Below are positions 35,201 to 45,959 of a stretch of DNA of 64,000 nt, one piece after another. The stretch covers positions 93,501-157,500 of the forward strand of contig CAJHZI010000191.1 in assembly GCA_905160935.1 (NCBI GenBank). The letters run 5' to 3'. The notes under the pieces were generated by a model. That model was not told the DNA's origin. It ran no database searches and was given only the letters and a program-made list of their open reading frames with translations. The position numbers and the translations under genes are program-made. This DNA is from Enchytraeus crypticus. Lineage: Eukaryota; Annelida; Clitellata; Enchytraeida; Enchytraeidae. Every line of letters begins with the position of its first letter. Position 1 is the stretch's first letter.

Positions 35201-36072
35201 GCCTTATACAGCCCAGGGCATTTAAAAAAAAATAAATCTAATAAGAACTCTTTTCTTCGGCAAACACTTTCCATGACTTTTCAAGGATTTCATGCAGTTT
35301 GCTTCAGCAATTATTTTACTCAGCTAGGTGACCTCGAGTAGCTGGGTGGCGATTTAGCACGTATTTCTCGAATCGTTTTTATCAAACCTCGGGATCTTTA
35401 CACCCGGGTTTAAATATAATAATAATACTAATATACCAGTCTCTTCCTCATCTAATGGTGATTTAGCGGGATATCCTTGCAGTATTTCGAACTACCAGCC
35501 GATTTACATAAAGGTATTTTGTAAGGGCTCGTATTTCAGGCTTAATCGTATTTCTCTGACTATAAGTAATATTTGCTAAGTAAATTTAGCCTAAGTTCAA
35601 TGAAGACACCACCCAGTTAAAAATATGCATTCGTTCAAGCAACACAAATTGAGATATAAAGAGAATTTTCTCACAAAAATTTTCTTCTCCAGTGCGAAGT
35701 CGGTAGGACACTCGACCCCGGAGCAGTGTGTGTGGGGTTAAAATCCTTGGGCTCGCCCGTCACTGACATCGCCTACGAGTGAGGAAACTGACGTTAATCT
35801 TAGCTTTACCAGCTTTTACAAAAATGAAAATTAATAACATTTATTTAATCAAATAAAATATTGTAATGTACATTAAATCATGGTGTAATGTCATTTGTAT
35901 TACATGTAGGTGGAAAATGTTTCTTGCATGATCAGAACTTAACCACACCAACATCAATTGTCTCCAGAGGTTTGACATTTTACATGATGATACGACATGA
36001 CACATTAGGCCTAGATTTGGCAATACGCTTATGTTGAATATCCGTATTATTAGCACTATTATCAATAGTATT

Positions 36073-36156
<84 letters not shown>

Positions 36157-36391
36157 CTACTATTGCTATTATATATTATGTAATATTATTACTATATCTC
36201 TTTAGTGCACTGTCAAGTGGCAGGTTCAAAGTACATACTCATTCTCAAAGTCTGTTTTCTCGCTCCATAAGAGCACTCCTTGGATCAACAAGTTAATCGC
36301 TTTATAAAGTCTATGCTTTATTCAAACCCTATGTAGCCCATAGCTTGGGAAAAGTATGGCTTCTGAGGTGATTTCCCTTTGCCTTCCTCAG

Positions 36392-36424
<33 letters not shown>

Positions 36425-39400
36425 TATTATATATATATTATATCTCTCTTAGTGCACTGCCTACTGGCAGGTTCATGGTATATAACGCCTCCACTCTCTC
36501 TGCCTTCCGCCTTCCTCTTCATTTCCACATATGAGTGGTTCTTAAAATCATCCAAAATGCCTAATCTCGGCCTGCCCCTGTCTCTTTTTCCTTCCATTCT
36601 ACCTTCTATGACCTCTTTTAATAGACCTTCCCCCCTTAGAATGTGTCCTATCCAACTCTTCTTCCTATTTCTTAATACATTTATCAACTGTCTATCTTTG
36701 CCAGCTCTCTCCAGAACTTCCTCATTTGTAAGCTTTAGAGTTCAGCTAATCCTCTCCATTCTTCTTAAAATCCACATTTCCAATGCCTCCAGTTTCCTAA
36801 TATCTTCCTTCCTTAAGTTCAATGTCTCACATCCTTACAATGGCGTGGTCCAAACCAAATTTTTCACTATCTTTATCTTTGTGTCTTTCTTTAGACTTTT
36901 TGTTAATAGTTCTTTTCTACTACCAAAGGCCGTTTTTGCTTGTGCAATCCTACTGCATATTTCTGTCTCACATTTCCCGTCATCGGTTATAGTATGACCC
37001 AAATATTTGAAACTCCTTACCTGCTATTAACTTCGCCTTTATTATTGAACACTCTCATGACTTTCGTCTTTTTTATATTAATCTTCACGCCATATCTCAA
37101 TGCCGTATCATTCAGCCTATTCATTATCTTCTGCAGTCCAATCTCGCTACTCGCTACCATTCCTTTGTCATCTGCAAATCGTACATCTTGTAATAAATTC
37201 CCTCCTACTTTTATTCCTTCTTCCATGTCTTCCATGGCTTCCTCCATAATTGCCTCAGCGTAAATGGTAAACGGCAGAGGCGAAATGCTACATCCTTGTC
37301 TTACTCCACGTCCTATTCGCCTTCTTCTGAGTATTCTTGTTGAATTTTGATTACTGCTCTTTGATTAATGTACCAGTTCAAAATTAGTCTTCTATCTCTC
37401 CAGTCAATTCCTATTCTTTTTAAGATATTCATCATCGTTAACCAATCAATCCTATCAAAGGTCTTCTCGAAGTCTACAAAGCAAACAAAAACGTCATTTC
37501 CATATTCTAAGCTTCTTTCGCAAAGAACCCGCATTGCCCCTATTGCTTCTCTTGTGCCGCATCCTTTCCTAAAATCAAATTGTGTCTTGCTCAATATCAT
37601 CTCTGCTTTCGACTGAATGCGATTATTTATTATCTTTAATAAGATCTTCGATGCATGAGGTATTAAACTGATTGTTCTCTAATCCGAACACTCCACAACA
37701 TTGATTTTTTTGGGAATTGGGATCATCACTGACTTGGTAAAGTCGTCTGGCCAAATACCTGTATTGTACACTTCCATACATAACTCCACCACCTTATTGA
37801 GTGTTTCTCCTTCCAACATTTTCAAGAATTCTGCTGTGATTTCATCTATTCCGACTGCGTTCCCTTTCTTCATACAGTTAATTACAGAATAACTTTCCTC
37901 CTTCATAATATCGGAGCCCCTTTTATCGTCTTCTATGATATTTTCATCCTCTATTTTAAAATCCTCTTGAACTGGTTCAACTTTCCCAGCCTTATCATAC
38001 AATTCCTCTACATATTCTCTCCATCTTTCTTTTATTTCTTCCAGCTCTGTCTTCATTTCCCCGTCGTTACCCATTATACAAATGTTCTTTGCATCTCTTT
38101 TCTTTTTCTTATCGGTTCTTGTTAATATCCTGCCTTCCTGGTATAATAGATCCGACTTCCCTATTCTATCATATTCTGCTAAATCATCATCACACTTTTC
38201 ACTCCACCAGTGATCTTTTGCTTTGTCTGTAATTTTTCTAAGTTCATTGTTTAAGCTTCTATATTTCCTTCGGCTATGACTGGTGTCAATACTTTTCCAT
38301 TTCCTCCTTTCATATATTATATATAATATTATATCAGATTATATATATACTATTAAATTTTTCTATTATATAATATATTATACATGATCTAATTAGTATA
38401 TATTGTATATTATATATTATATATTATGTATTATATATCATAAATTATATATTATATATTCTTCAGTCTCTTCAGTCCACTGCCAAGTGGCAGGTTCAAT
38501 GTACATATTCATACTCAAAGTCTGCTTTCTCGCTCCATATGAGCACTCCTTAGATCAACAAGTTAATCCCTTCACAAAGTCTATGCCTTATCCATACCTT
38601 TTGTAGCCTATAGCTTGGTAAAAATATGGCTTCTGAGGTGGTTTCCCGTTGTCTTTCTCAGTTAGGTGGATTAATTACCATTTAATCCTGGGGGAAAATA
38701 TTTCATGGTGAGGTGGGTCCCCTCTTGCCATCCTCAGCTTCTGCCTTTAGTCGCTTCTTACGTACACGCGGCAGATTGTTTGCGTTTGCCCTATTCTGCA
38801 GTGGTCCAACCACACCCGAGCACAACACGGGGATATATTATATATTATATATTATATATTATAAATTATAAAATATATATTATATATTATTTATTATATA
38901 TTATATATTATTTATTATATATTATATATTATATATTATTTATTATATATTATATATTATTTATTATATATTATATATTATTATTATTATATATTATATA
39001 TTATATATTATTTATTATATATTATATATTATTTATTATTTATTATATATTATATATTATATATTATATATTATATAATTACATATTATATCCTATATAT
39101 TATATATTAGAGCTTATATATTATATCTTATATATGATATTATATATATTATTATATATTACATTACTGTTATATATACATGTATATTACATGTACATAT
39201 ATTACTTTTATATACTATTATATTACGGCTCAAGCCAGTTGCGATGTAAGATACTCGACCGCGGATCAGTATGTGCAGGGTTCAAATCCTGAGTTCACCC
39301 GTCACTCACATCGCTTTCGTGTGAGGAAACTGACGTTAACATTAGCTTTAGCTTTTATTGCTATTGTTATATATCAATATTATTACTATTAACAATACGC

Positions 39401-42400
39401 TTATTTTGTTCGTATGGTTGCGGCACACATGTTAACACATTTTGTGTGGTTGACGCGACACACATGTTAACACACGAATTTTCTTGTTGAAGTCTCGTTA
39501 ATTGCTGCACTCTGCGCCATTATTAATTGTCGTTGACCTATGAGAGCATCGATAGTAGCTGATGCAGCTGATGGTAGCTGATAGCAGCTGATAGCAGCTG
39601 ATAAGATCAGATAGCAGCATATATTAGATGATAGTAGATAGTAGTTGCTGATGGCAGCTGATGCAGCTGATAGTAACTGATAGTAGTTGATAGTAGCTGA
39701 TGGAAGCTGATAGTAACTGATAGTACCTGATAGCAGCTGATTGCAGCTGACACTATCTGATAACTGCTGATAGTAGCTGATAGTAGCTAATAGCAGCTGA
39801 TAGTAGCTGAGAGCAGCAGATAACAGCATATATTAGCTGGTAGCAGCTGGTAGTAGTTGATAGCAGCTGATAGCAGTTAATAGCGGCTGATACTAGCTAC
39901 TAGCCTCTAATACCAGCAAATAGTAGCTGATGGTAGCTGATAGCAACTGGTGCTGCATCAACTTCTAACATCCTGCCACCGACCATTACCATATAAGAAA
40001 ACTTTCCTGATGGACGGCAGTTTCAAATTGTTATAGTATATAAGTTATATTTTCAAATTGTTATACGATATTATAATTTATTATATAATTGTTGTATTAT
40101 TATTATATTTAATATATTATACACATGTATATATCGCTTATATTGATAATTACATTAGCCGTGTATACTCATGTTAACGCAATAGGCTATTTATTGCATA
40201 TTTATGCTTCATTTGAATCATTTCTTTGCAACATTTGATAAAAGTGAAAATTTTGACTTGTAATATTTAATTTAACAACCAAATAGATAAGTTTCTTATG
40301 GTAAAATATATTGTTTCCAGTGCTGAAGTTCGATCTAGACTTACATGTCTTTAGTTTCTTGCTCACTTTTTCATCCGAAGTTCATTGCTTCATGCTCTCT
40401 TTCTTGAACAGTTCAACCTACATTTGATTTCAGGATGAATTGCTTTGATTTTGTAGTGATTGATTCTGTTAATAAAGCTTGATTCTGTTCATAATGCTTG
40501 ATTTTGTTCATAATGCTTGATTCTGTTTATAATGCTTGATTATGTTCATATTCCTTGATTCTGTTCATAATGCTTGATTCTGTTCATAATGTTTGATTCT
40601 TTTCATAATGCTTGATTCTCTTCATAATGCTTGATTCTCTTCGTATTCCTTGCTTCTGTTCAAAAATGCGTGATTCTGTTATGAACAACAGTACCACTCA
40701 GCTCTTAGGCTGGACCAGTAGCTTAGGCGCACGACCCCGAATTATTCCAGGGAAGAAACCAGCGTTAAACGTAGCCTTGGCTTCCGCTTTAACCTAGTAT
40801 TTTGTTGTAGATGTTATTGTCACCATTTAAATCATTTAATACATAAAAGCCCCGGTGCTCAAATTTGTCTCTCTCCTCTCTATCCCTCCTCTCTCTCTAT
40901 CTATCTATCTATCTCTCTCTCTCTTTCTACCTCTCTCTCTCTCTCTCTCTCTTGCTCTCTCTGTTTGTCTCATTCAACATGTTATCATTCAAGGTGGGCG
41001 CAGCATATCTGTCATCCAATCCACATGCCGGTTTTCAGTTTTTCAGTTTTTTGTTTTGTTATTTTCGTTTCTGTTTTAATCAGGAACGTAGTCGCTCAAG
41101 AGAGATCGCGCATCATGTTGGCCTTCAATTTCACCTGCAGGTTTTATCAGTAGCGTTGTACCACTTGCTCTTCGTTTATTGCACAATGTTAGCAATGTTT
41201 CATTTCAATTTGCTTGCTCAATAAATTCCTTTTTCCTGTAATTAGAATTAAGATATGTTAAGAGAAAAGAGATTCAAATCACTATTAGCACCGGTGCCTA
41301 GTCTACAGATATTCTTTATTCATTTTTATTTCAAACGACAACATAAAGGAATAATAACAATTAACAAAGATGTCGAATAATTACGTAACTATTACATTAA
41401 TTATCAAGAATTGTCACGTTATTATTTCTTTTGCACTGTTTTGATCTCGTTTTGCACTGTTTTGATCTCGCTTTGCACTGTTTTGAGCTTTCTTTGTGGT
41501 CTCTGTGTACTAAGTCGTCATTGTGTGGTACTTTGACACCTGTTTGTCTACAAGAGACGTCCCTGACATTGCCTTGTGGCGAGGAACAGGACGTTGAATC
41601 CTTATTGATTGATTGATTAAGATCATGAGAGGATTGCACTCCAGAGATTGAAATGTTTTAGATATCATCGGATGCCCTGCGGGGTTCCACTACACCGGGG
41701 AAGTTATTAACCGCTGCTATAAAGTCGTCGCCACGGGTCTTAACTGGGAGGCGGCGAGCGACAACTGCGCGAAGGGAACCCCCGGCGCTCACCTGGCAAT
41801 AGTGCTGAACCGAGAGCAGGATAACTACATCGTCAATCTACTGAAGCAGGAAGAGAAGATGAGTTAGAGTTTTCTGTAACTTTTAAATTTATACTGCTAC
41901 TGTAGAATGAATCCGTGTTGGGTTCAAGATGTGAAGAATAGGCTAACCGTAGACTTCACGTGTTGTAAAAGGCGACAAGGCACTAATATCTAACCAACGT
42001 CAGAAAGAGCATTCTGTTAGTGCGCGTTTAGGCTAGAGAAATTGCTATAAATTTCTAATCCTGACCCTAGTTAACATGAGATTCAATGGAAGATGAAGAC
42101 TTTTGAATCAACCAATAATAAATTGCTAATAATTTCTTTTGAGGCCACCTGCCACGTGCTAATTCTCTCTTAGTGCACTGCCTACTGGCAGGTCCATGGT
42201 ACATTACGCCTCCACTCTTCTCTGTCTTTCGCCTTCCTCTTCATTTCCACATATGAGTGGGTCTTTAAATCATCTAACATACCTAATCTCGGCCTGCCCC
42301 TGCCTCTTTTTCCTTCCATTCTACCTTCTATGACCTCTTTTAATAGACCTTCCCCCTTAGAATGTGTCCTATCCATCTCTTCTTCCTATTTCTTAATACA

Positions 42401-43279
42401 TTTATCAACTGTCTATCTGTGCCAACTCTCTCCAGGACTTCCTCATTTGTAACCTTTGAGTCCAGCTAATCCTCTCCACTCTTCTCCAAATCCACATTTC
42501 CAATGCCTCCAGTTTCCTAATATCTTCCTTCCTTAAGGTCCATGTTTCACATCCATACAATAGCGTGGTCCAAACCAAAGTTTTCACTATCTTTATCTTT
42601 GTGTCTTTCTTTAGACTTTTTGTTAATAGTTCTTTTCTACTACCAAAGGCCGCTTTTGCTTGCGCAATCCTACTGCATATTTCTGTCTCACATTTCCCAT
42701 CATCGGTTATAGTATGACCCAAATATTTGAAACTCCTTACCTGTTTCAATTTCGTACCATTTATTGTGATATTAACTTCACCTTTATTATTGGACACTCT
42801 CATAACTTTGGTCATTTTTATATTAATCTTCATGCCATATCTTAGGGCCGTATCATTCAGCCTATCCATTATCTTCTGCAATCCAATCTCGCTGCCCGCT
42901 ATCATTCCTTGGTCATCTGCAAATCGTACATCTTGTAACAAATTTAACCTAGTTACGTGCTAATTAGGCTAACATATTACAAGATAAGGAGTCTCATTTA
43001 TTATTATCTGAGGATCTGAGGGTAGTATCAATGAAGCTATTAAATCAATTCTGGGTGAAACTTAATGTTCTTTAGTTACAACTAAAAGTTTAACTATTTG
43101 TAGTTATAATTAGAAGTTTAACTACTAAATGAAGTTTAACAAAAGGTTTTATATCCTTAATTACAGTTAACCAAAACTTCAACTGCTTGTTCTAGTTAAA
43201 CATCACCCTTTTGTAACTTTCTTAAACTTTTTAAAGAGAGAGCGAGAGAGCGAGACAGATAGAGAAAGCGAGAGAGAAT

Positions 43280-43324
<45 letters not shown>

Positions 43325-44955
43325 TATCGCAATCGTTGTTATAATATAATTGGATGTACAATTCGTGCAAGCGACCAATTTCAATGAAATGTATGTTATT
43401 GTATATTGCTGAGTAAATATTGGCGGCTGTAAATCAGATCAGAAATTAATTTTTCTTGATGTCATGGTTTCTTTCAAATTCAATTGAACTCAAAGAATAT
43501 AATTTTACTTGAGGAATACTCCTGCTTCTTTAAAAGGTGTTGTCTGTCACTATCCGATATCTTATTTCTCTGTTTCTCATTCCTTTAACGGAAATCTGAG
43601 AGATTCTCCTAAAATTTTAAAATATAGATATAGTCTATAGCGAATTTATCTACAATGACTGCCACATAGATACTGGCTGGTAGCTGGAGCCAGTGGCGAT
43701 GTCGGTAAGATATTCGACCGCGGATCAGTATGTGCGGGGTTCAAATCCTTGGCTCGCCCGTCATTTACATCGCTTTCGAGTGAAGAAACTGACGTTAACA
43801 TTAGCTTTTAACTTTTTTTATCTGAAAATTCATTCCAGATATAATCTTCTGTGAGAAAACGAACTTTAAAACGTTCGTGAGCTCTAAGCTCTACACCGGA
43901 ACAACAACCTTATAACTATTGTTATTATTGATAAATCCAGTAATTATTGTTAATTATGTCATTGCTCTGATATTCATTACTAATGTTACTAAGTTGATTA
44001 TTATATTTTAGGTTTAGAATCCTTATAAGTGACATGTGGCCTAGGTTTTCCCTGATTCTGCACTATAGCATGTATGGTGTATGCTAATGATTTGTATCGT
44101 AATCCTCTATTGTACAAATCGAACTATCTAAATAAACTAAAATAAATAAATCTCTAATTTATTTATTCGAAAACTTAGTCTTCCACCTAAAAATGAATAT
44201 TTTCTAAACTCTCTTCATCTGCATTAAGCAGCTCCAGCGAAATACTCTCAGATTTCGAACGATATTTCGTCAAGAATATGTACATCGGACAAAACACGGG
44301 ATACTAAGAATAAATTGTCGATATATAAAATTACTACTAACTTTTATTTGAAAAATGTCTTAGCCCCACTTTATTTAAAAATAAATAAAACGAATAAAAA
44401 TGTGTGACAGGAGTCCATAACAATATCGAGCACTAAATAGTTTCTAATTTTACCATTTTCAGATATATAAAAACATAGAGTACTAAATCTTTTCTACTTT
44501 TACTAGAGCCCTATCAATATAGAGCACTAAATCTATTCTAATTTTACTATTTTCAGATACATAAATGCATAGAACACTAAATCTTTTCTACTAGATCCAT
44601 TAAAATATTGAGCACTAAATCTTTTCTAATTGTACTATTTGCAGATCCCGAAGCCGTTAGGACGCACTGCAGAGTGATCGACCACGCACCCATTGGCTAC
44701 TGGATGGGGGCTCGGAGACTATCGGGACTCTGTTCCACGGAGTTTAGATGGGAATCTACGGCCGAGTTCCCCTCTCGCCCCCTAACCTTCACGCGCTTCA
44801 CTGGCGGAGAGCCAAGCTGCGACAGACCCCCGAATTCCATCGAGAACTGCATCCACTTCTACATGACGTACGACTACTTGTGGAACAACTATGAATGTCA
44901 GAACCCTATCTGCAGTGTCTGTGAGACTAAGCCAGTTGTAGTCGGTAGTGAGTAA
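29154..44955 (+). CDS. secreted C-type lectin-domain protein (3 exons, 195 aa)
   Basis: Modelled from 29154-29229 (76 nt), 41662-41862 (201 nt) and 44645-44955 (311 nt, stop TAA); both introns are phase 1 and the total is 588 nt. Exon 1 encodes a signal peptide. Exons 2 and 3 encode one C-type lectin-like domain: GCPAGF, RCYKV, NWEAASDNC, GYWMGA, GGEPS, ENC, WNNYEC and a closing ICSVCE. The sugar/calcium loop reads Glu-Pro-Ser in place of EPN or QPD, and WNN in place of WND, so calcium-dependent sugar binding is uncertain. The 12.4-kb first intron holds a nest of RLE-type LINEs, satellites and LINE B. Linking exon 1 to exon 2 over that distance is inference from matching phase, strand and role; exons 2 and 3 are firmer. 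Confidence 0.65.
29648..29760. repeat. compound (TA)n(GA)n microsatellite
   Basis: TA run, then GGGAGAGAG-type GA run, about 420 bp after the signal-peptide exon. Confidence 0.95.
30065..30600. repeat. 64-bp satellite, about 8.5 copies
   Basis: Head-to-tail 64-bp units opening TACACTGACACTGATCTATG and containing an inverted pair GATCTATGATT / AATCATAGATC; the last units are shortened. In lectin intron 1. Confidence 0.93.
30788..31790 (+). mobile_element. RLE-type non-LTR retrotransposon, 5'-truncated copy 1
   Basis: An open frame at 30790-31695 (301 residues if started at the first Leu/Met codon; no true gene start) holds the C-terminal part of an RLE-encoding LINE protein. It has a CPCGHEVDALGLHGLSC cysteine/histidine motif, then SDGKRPDG...WDVTV, the PD-x(15)-D core of a restriction-like endonuclease as in R2/R4-group elements, then ETSFLWQRLSMTLQRFNAVC. 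It is followed by a conserved GTAGCCGGGCGGC 3' UTR, a hairpin and a (TAA)n tail. The reverse transcriptase part is missing. Confidence 0.8.
31823..31975 (+). mobile_element. SINE-A copy with inverted 5' extension
   Basis: The inverted arm reaches back to GAATATCTTA, pairing with TAAGATATTC in the SINE head. Inserted in the (TAA)n tail of an RLE-type LINE. Confidence 0.8.
32020..32205 (+). mobile_element. RLE-type LINE, 3'-end copy 2
   Basis: About 185 bp: the last codons (CTTTTCTTTGGTAAAGG), then GAGTAGCCGGGCGGCGATTC and a (TAA)n tail. Flanked on both sides by TAA-type repeats. Confidence 0.7.
32255..35235 (+). mobile_element. RLE-type non-LTR retrotransposon, near-complete but inactivated copy 3
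   Basis: One reading frame runs from 32298, broken by TAG at 32964-32966 and TGA at 33921-33923; it then shifts frame near 34130-34160, where sequence also seems deleted, and continues to 35170. In order: a Cys/His N-terminal zinc-finger-like region (CSVC...HLHGPRDNRC), RT blocks (SSGGPDGVRPQH, KKSGGLRPIAVG, KLHFCNAFNSL, GVQQGDPLGPLLFSL, GYLDDITVGGD), a cysteine motif (CVCGASVNALGTHGLSC) and a restriction-like endonuclease (GKRPDGVSQIRWAEGKCISW, then DVTV). RT motif A has His at 33522-33524 where a catalytic Asp is expected. The endonuclease type and TAA target suggest the R4/Dong neighbourhood; a tree would be needed. Confidence 0.85.
35243..35425 (+). mobile_element. RLE-type LINE, 3'-end copy 4
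   Basis: A CTTTTCTTCGGCAAACACTT end-of-ORF piece, GAGTAGCTGGGTGGCGATTT, a hairpin and a TAATAATAAT tail, joined directly to the tail of copy 3. Confidence 0.7.
35690..35818 (+). mobile_element. SINE-A copy
   Basis: A nearly full-length copy starting CCAGTGCGAAGTCGG and ending TTAGCTTTACCAGC. Confidence 0.8.
36078..36425. repeat. TA microsatellites around a SINE-R fragment
   Basis: (TA)n at 36078-36154 and 36395-36422. Confidence 0.9.
36201..36395 (-). mobile_element. SINE-R, 5'-truncated copy
   Basis: About 195 bp of the 3' half, from TTTAGTGCACTGTCAAGTGG to TTGCCTTCCTCAG, between two TA microsatellites. Confidence 0.75.
36444..38312 (-). mobile_element. LINE B copy, 1.9 kb, non-LTR retrotransposon with reverse transcriptase
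   Basis: Minus-strand pieces encode, from 38312 downward: an EEIKERWREYVEELYDK linker, NAVGIDEITAEFLKMLEGET (RT fingers), FRKGCGTREAIGAMRVLCER, VCFVDFEKTFDR (motif A with Asp), LLQDVRFADD (motif C), and a C-terminal WIGHILRGEGLLKEVIEGR domain, ending in AGTGCACTAAGAGAG. Frameshifts, stops and an internal deletion after motif C show it is dead. It is inserted in TA-rich satellite, and no endonuclease domain remains. Motifs suggest an RTE-like LINE; the clade is unproven. Confidence 0.85.
38320..39180. repeat. (TATATTAT)-type AT satellite
   Basis: Long runs of TATATTA units at 38320-38462 and 38834-39180, split by a SINE-R copy at 38466-38833. Confidence 0.9.
38466..38833 (-). mobile_element. 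SINE-R, full-length copy
   Basis: Nearly collinear with 11972-12337 across its whole length; inserted within TATATTAT satellite, which resumes on both sides. Confidence 0.82.
39227..39360 (+). mobile_element. SINE-A copy
   Basis: Head with a small deletion in the A box, an intact B box GGGTTCAAATCCTGA, and a full tail. Confidence 0.8.
39545..39960. repeat. (TAGYAGCTGA)n minisatellite
   Basis: About 40 units of a 10-bp motif, mostly TAGCAGCTGA or TAGTAGCTGA, degenerating at both ends. Confidence 0.9.
40459..40682. repeat. 19-bp minisatellite, about 12 copies
   Basis: Units of CTTGATTCTGTTCATAATG with scattered substitutions. Confidence 0.9.
41500..41625 (+). mobile_element. SINE-C 3' part with GATT tail
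   Basis: GTCGTCATTGTGTGG through GAGGAACAGGACGTTGAATC and a GATTGATTGATT tail, collinear with 51650-51785. Confidence 0.5.
41662..41862 (+). CDS. C-type lectin exon 2 (N-terminal half of domain)
   Basis: Acceptor GTTTTAG|, donor GATGA|GTTAGA, phase 1-1. It encodes GCPAGFHYTGEVINRCYKV and NWEAASDNCAKG, and the exon closes on NREQDNYIVNLLKQEEKM. A truncated duplicate of the end of this exon lies at 9633. Confidence 0.8.
41911..42072 (+). mobile_element. SINE-R' copy in lectin intron 2
   Basis: Starts 48 bp downstream of lectin exon 2 and is shared with the duplicated fragment at 9633-9915, so the duplication happened after this insertion. Confidence 0.7.
42165..42954 (-). mobile_element. LINE B copy with target-site duplication
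   Basis: Encodes LLQDVRFADDQGM through FKYLGHTITDDGKCETEICS, LLYGCETWTLRKEDI and the RMEGKRGRGRPRLGMLDDLK tail, with a frameshift near 42390. Flanked by the perfect 11-bp direct repeat ACGTGCTAATT (42154-42164 and 42955-42965), so it is a single 5'-truncated insertion. It lies in intron 2 of the lectin gene. Confidence 0.88.
43230..43322. repeat. (GA)n microsatellite
   Basis: GA run with GAGAGCGAGAGAGC interruptions. Confidence 0.9.
43672..43815 (+). mobile_element. SINE-A copy in lectin intron 2
   Basis: Full-length with both boxes and a tail ending TTAACATTAGC; close to consensus. Confidence 0.85.
44403..44644 (+). repeat. tandem repeat carrying 3' splice sites before lectin exon 3
   Basis: Units of about 90 bp contain a gagcactaaat block, a TTTCTAATTTTACTATTTTCAG tract variant and a following ATA-rich stretch. 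CAG acceptors end at 44462, 44556 and 44644; only the last is followed by lectin coding sequence. Confidence 0.8.
44645..44955 (+). CDS. C-type lectin exon 3 (C-terminal half of domain) and stop
   Basis: Acceptor TACTATTTGCAG|, opening in phase 1. It encodes GYWMGARR, FRWESTAEF, FTGGEPSC, ENCIHFY, LWNNYEC and ICSVCE, the second half of a C-type lectin-like fold with paired cysteines. Translation reaches TAA at 44953-44955. A donor-like GA|GTAACT just before the stop means the exon could splice onward. Three tandem acceptor-bearing repeats precede it. Confidence 0.82.
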
Positions 44956-45784
44956 CTCGGGTGAGATAAAATCAGAGGTTGGATTGGGCTGATGCTTGAG
45001 TTGAGTTGGGTTACTTTAAGTTAAACTTTTCATTTTTGAACCGGTTTTGAAATCAGATAGTTCTGTAGTTCCATAGTTAGTGACTACTGTAACTTTAGAT
45101 AAGGGCATTTGGCTTTGTGATAGGATAAACTAGTATATTCATGAAATGCTCTTTGGTAACAGACTATGTTTAGGAATATGTTCCTTGGATCTTTTATTTA
45201 GAAGAATTACTTGACGTACAGAATTACAGAAACAATTACTTCTAGATAAAACATTGTCTAATTATACATGTTCTTACTGGCCTTTGGCCTGCCTTAAGTT
45301 CATTTGCTGTGAGCAGACAAAGTTTGTTTGGCTTGGGTCAATATTTTTGGTTGTATTGCGTTAGTAGATTTTTACCAGTGGGTAATGAACTTTTGATTTA
45401 CAAATCTAATTAATGTAACTGCTTCGGGTATAAGGAATTTAATTCCAAATAGACTTCACAACGTTCAAGGAAAAATTTATATCAGATCATGACAGTACAA
45501 TTTCGAATTAGCTGCATATAGTTGTGAATCTTTAGCATCAATACGAAATAATAAAGCAGAACAAAGTGTAGCTTTATTTCTATCCTCATACCTCTGAAAA
45601 TAATTAGAAGTCTCGTGGAAGACATATACTATTAGACAGGCTGCATTGCTTTCAACCGTAGCGACGAGTAAATTTGTAAGTTTCATTGCTGCTTCATAAT
45701 ACACAAAGATCACTATTTTGCTCATCAATCCATCATAATGTATGAATAACTCAGTGAATAAACGTGTCAGGTAACGTCCTTAAC

Positions 45785-45950
45785 TTTTAAATAACTGTTC
45801 ATGAAGTCCTGGGATCAATCCCCGATTTAGATAAAGTTAGTTTTTTACTATCTGGCTAGATAGTAAAATTTCGGACATTCACTGGACTGGACACACGGAT
45901 AACTAACTTAATGCCTAATGGTTATATGTGTGGTATTAAAAGCGATAGCT
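45785..45950 (+). mobile_element. SINE-D copy
   Basis: GGGATCAATCCCCGA, GGACATTCACTGGACTGGAC and TGGTATTAAAAGCGATAG blocks collinear with 19015-19150. Confidence 0.5.
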
Positions 45951-45959
45951 ATCAACATT

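Noticed and set aside
38705-39292. 195-residue plus-strand frame rich in Tyr and Ile
   Set aside because: It translates a SINE-R end and TATATTAT satellite, not a protein gene.
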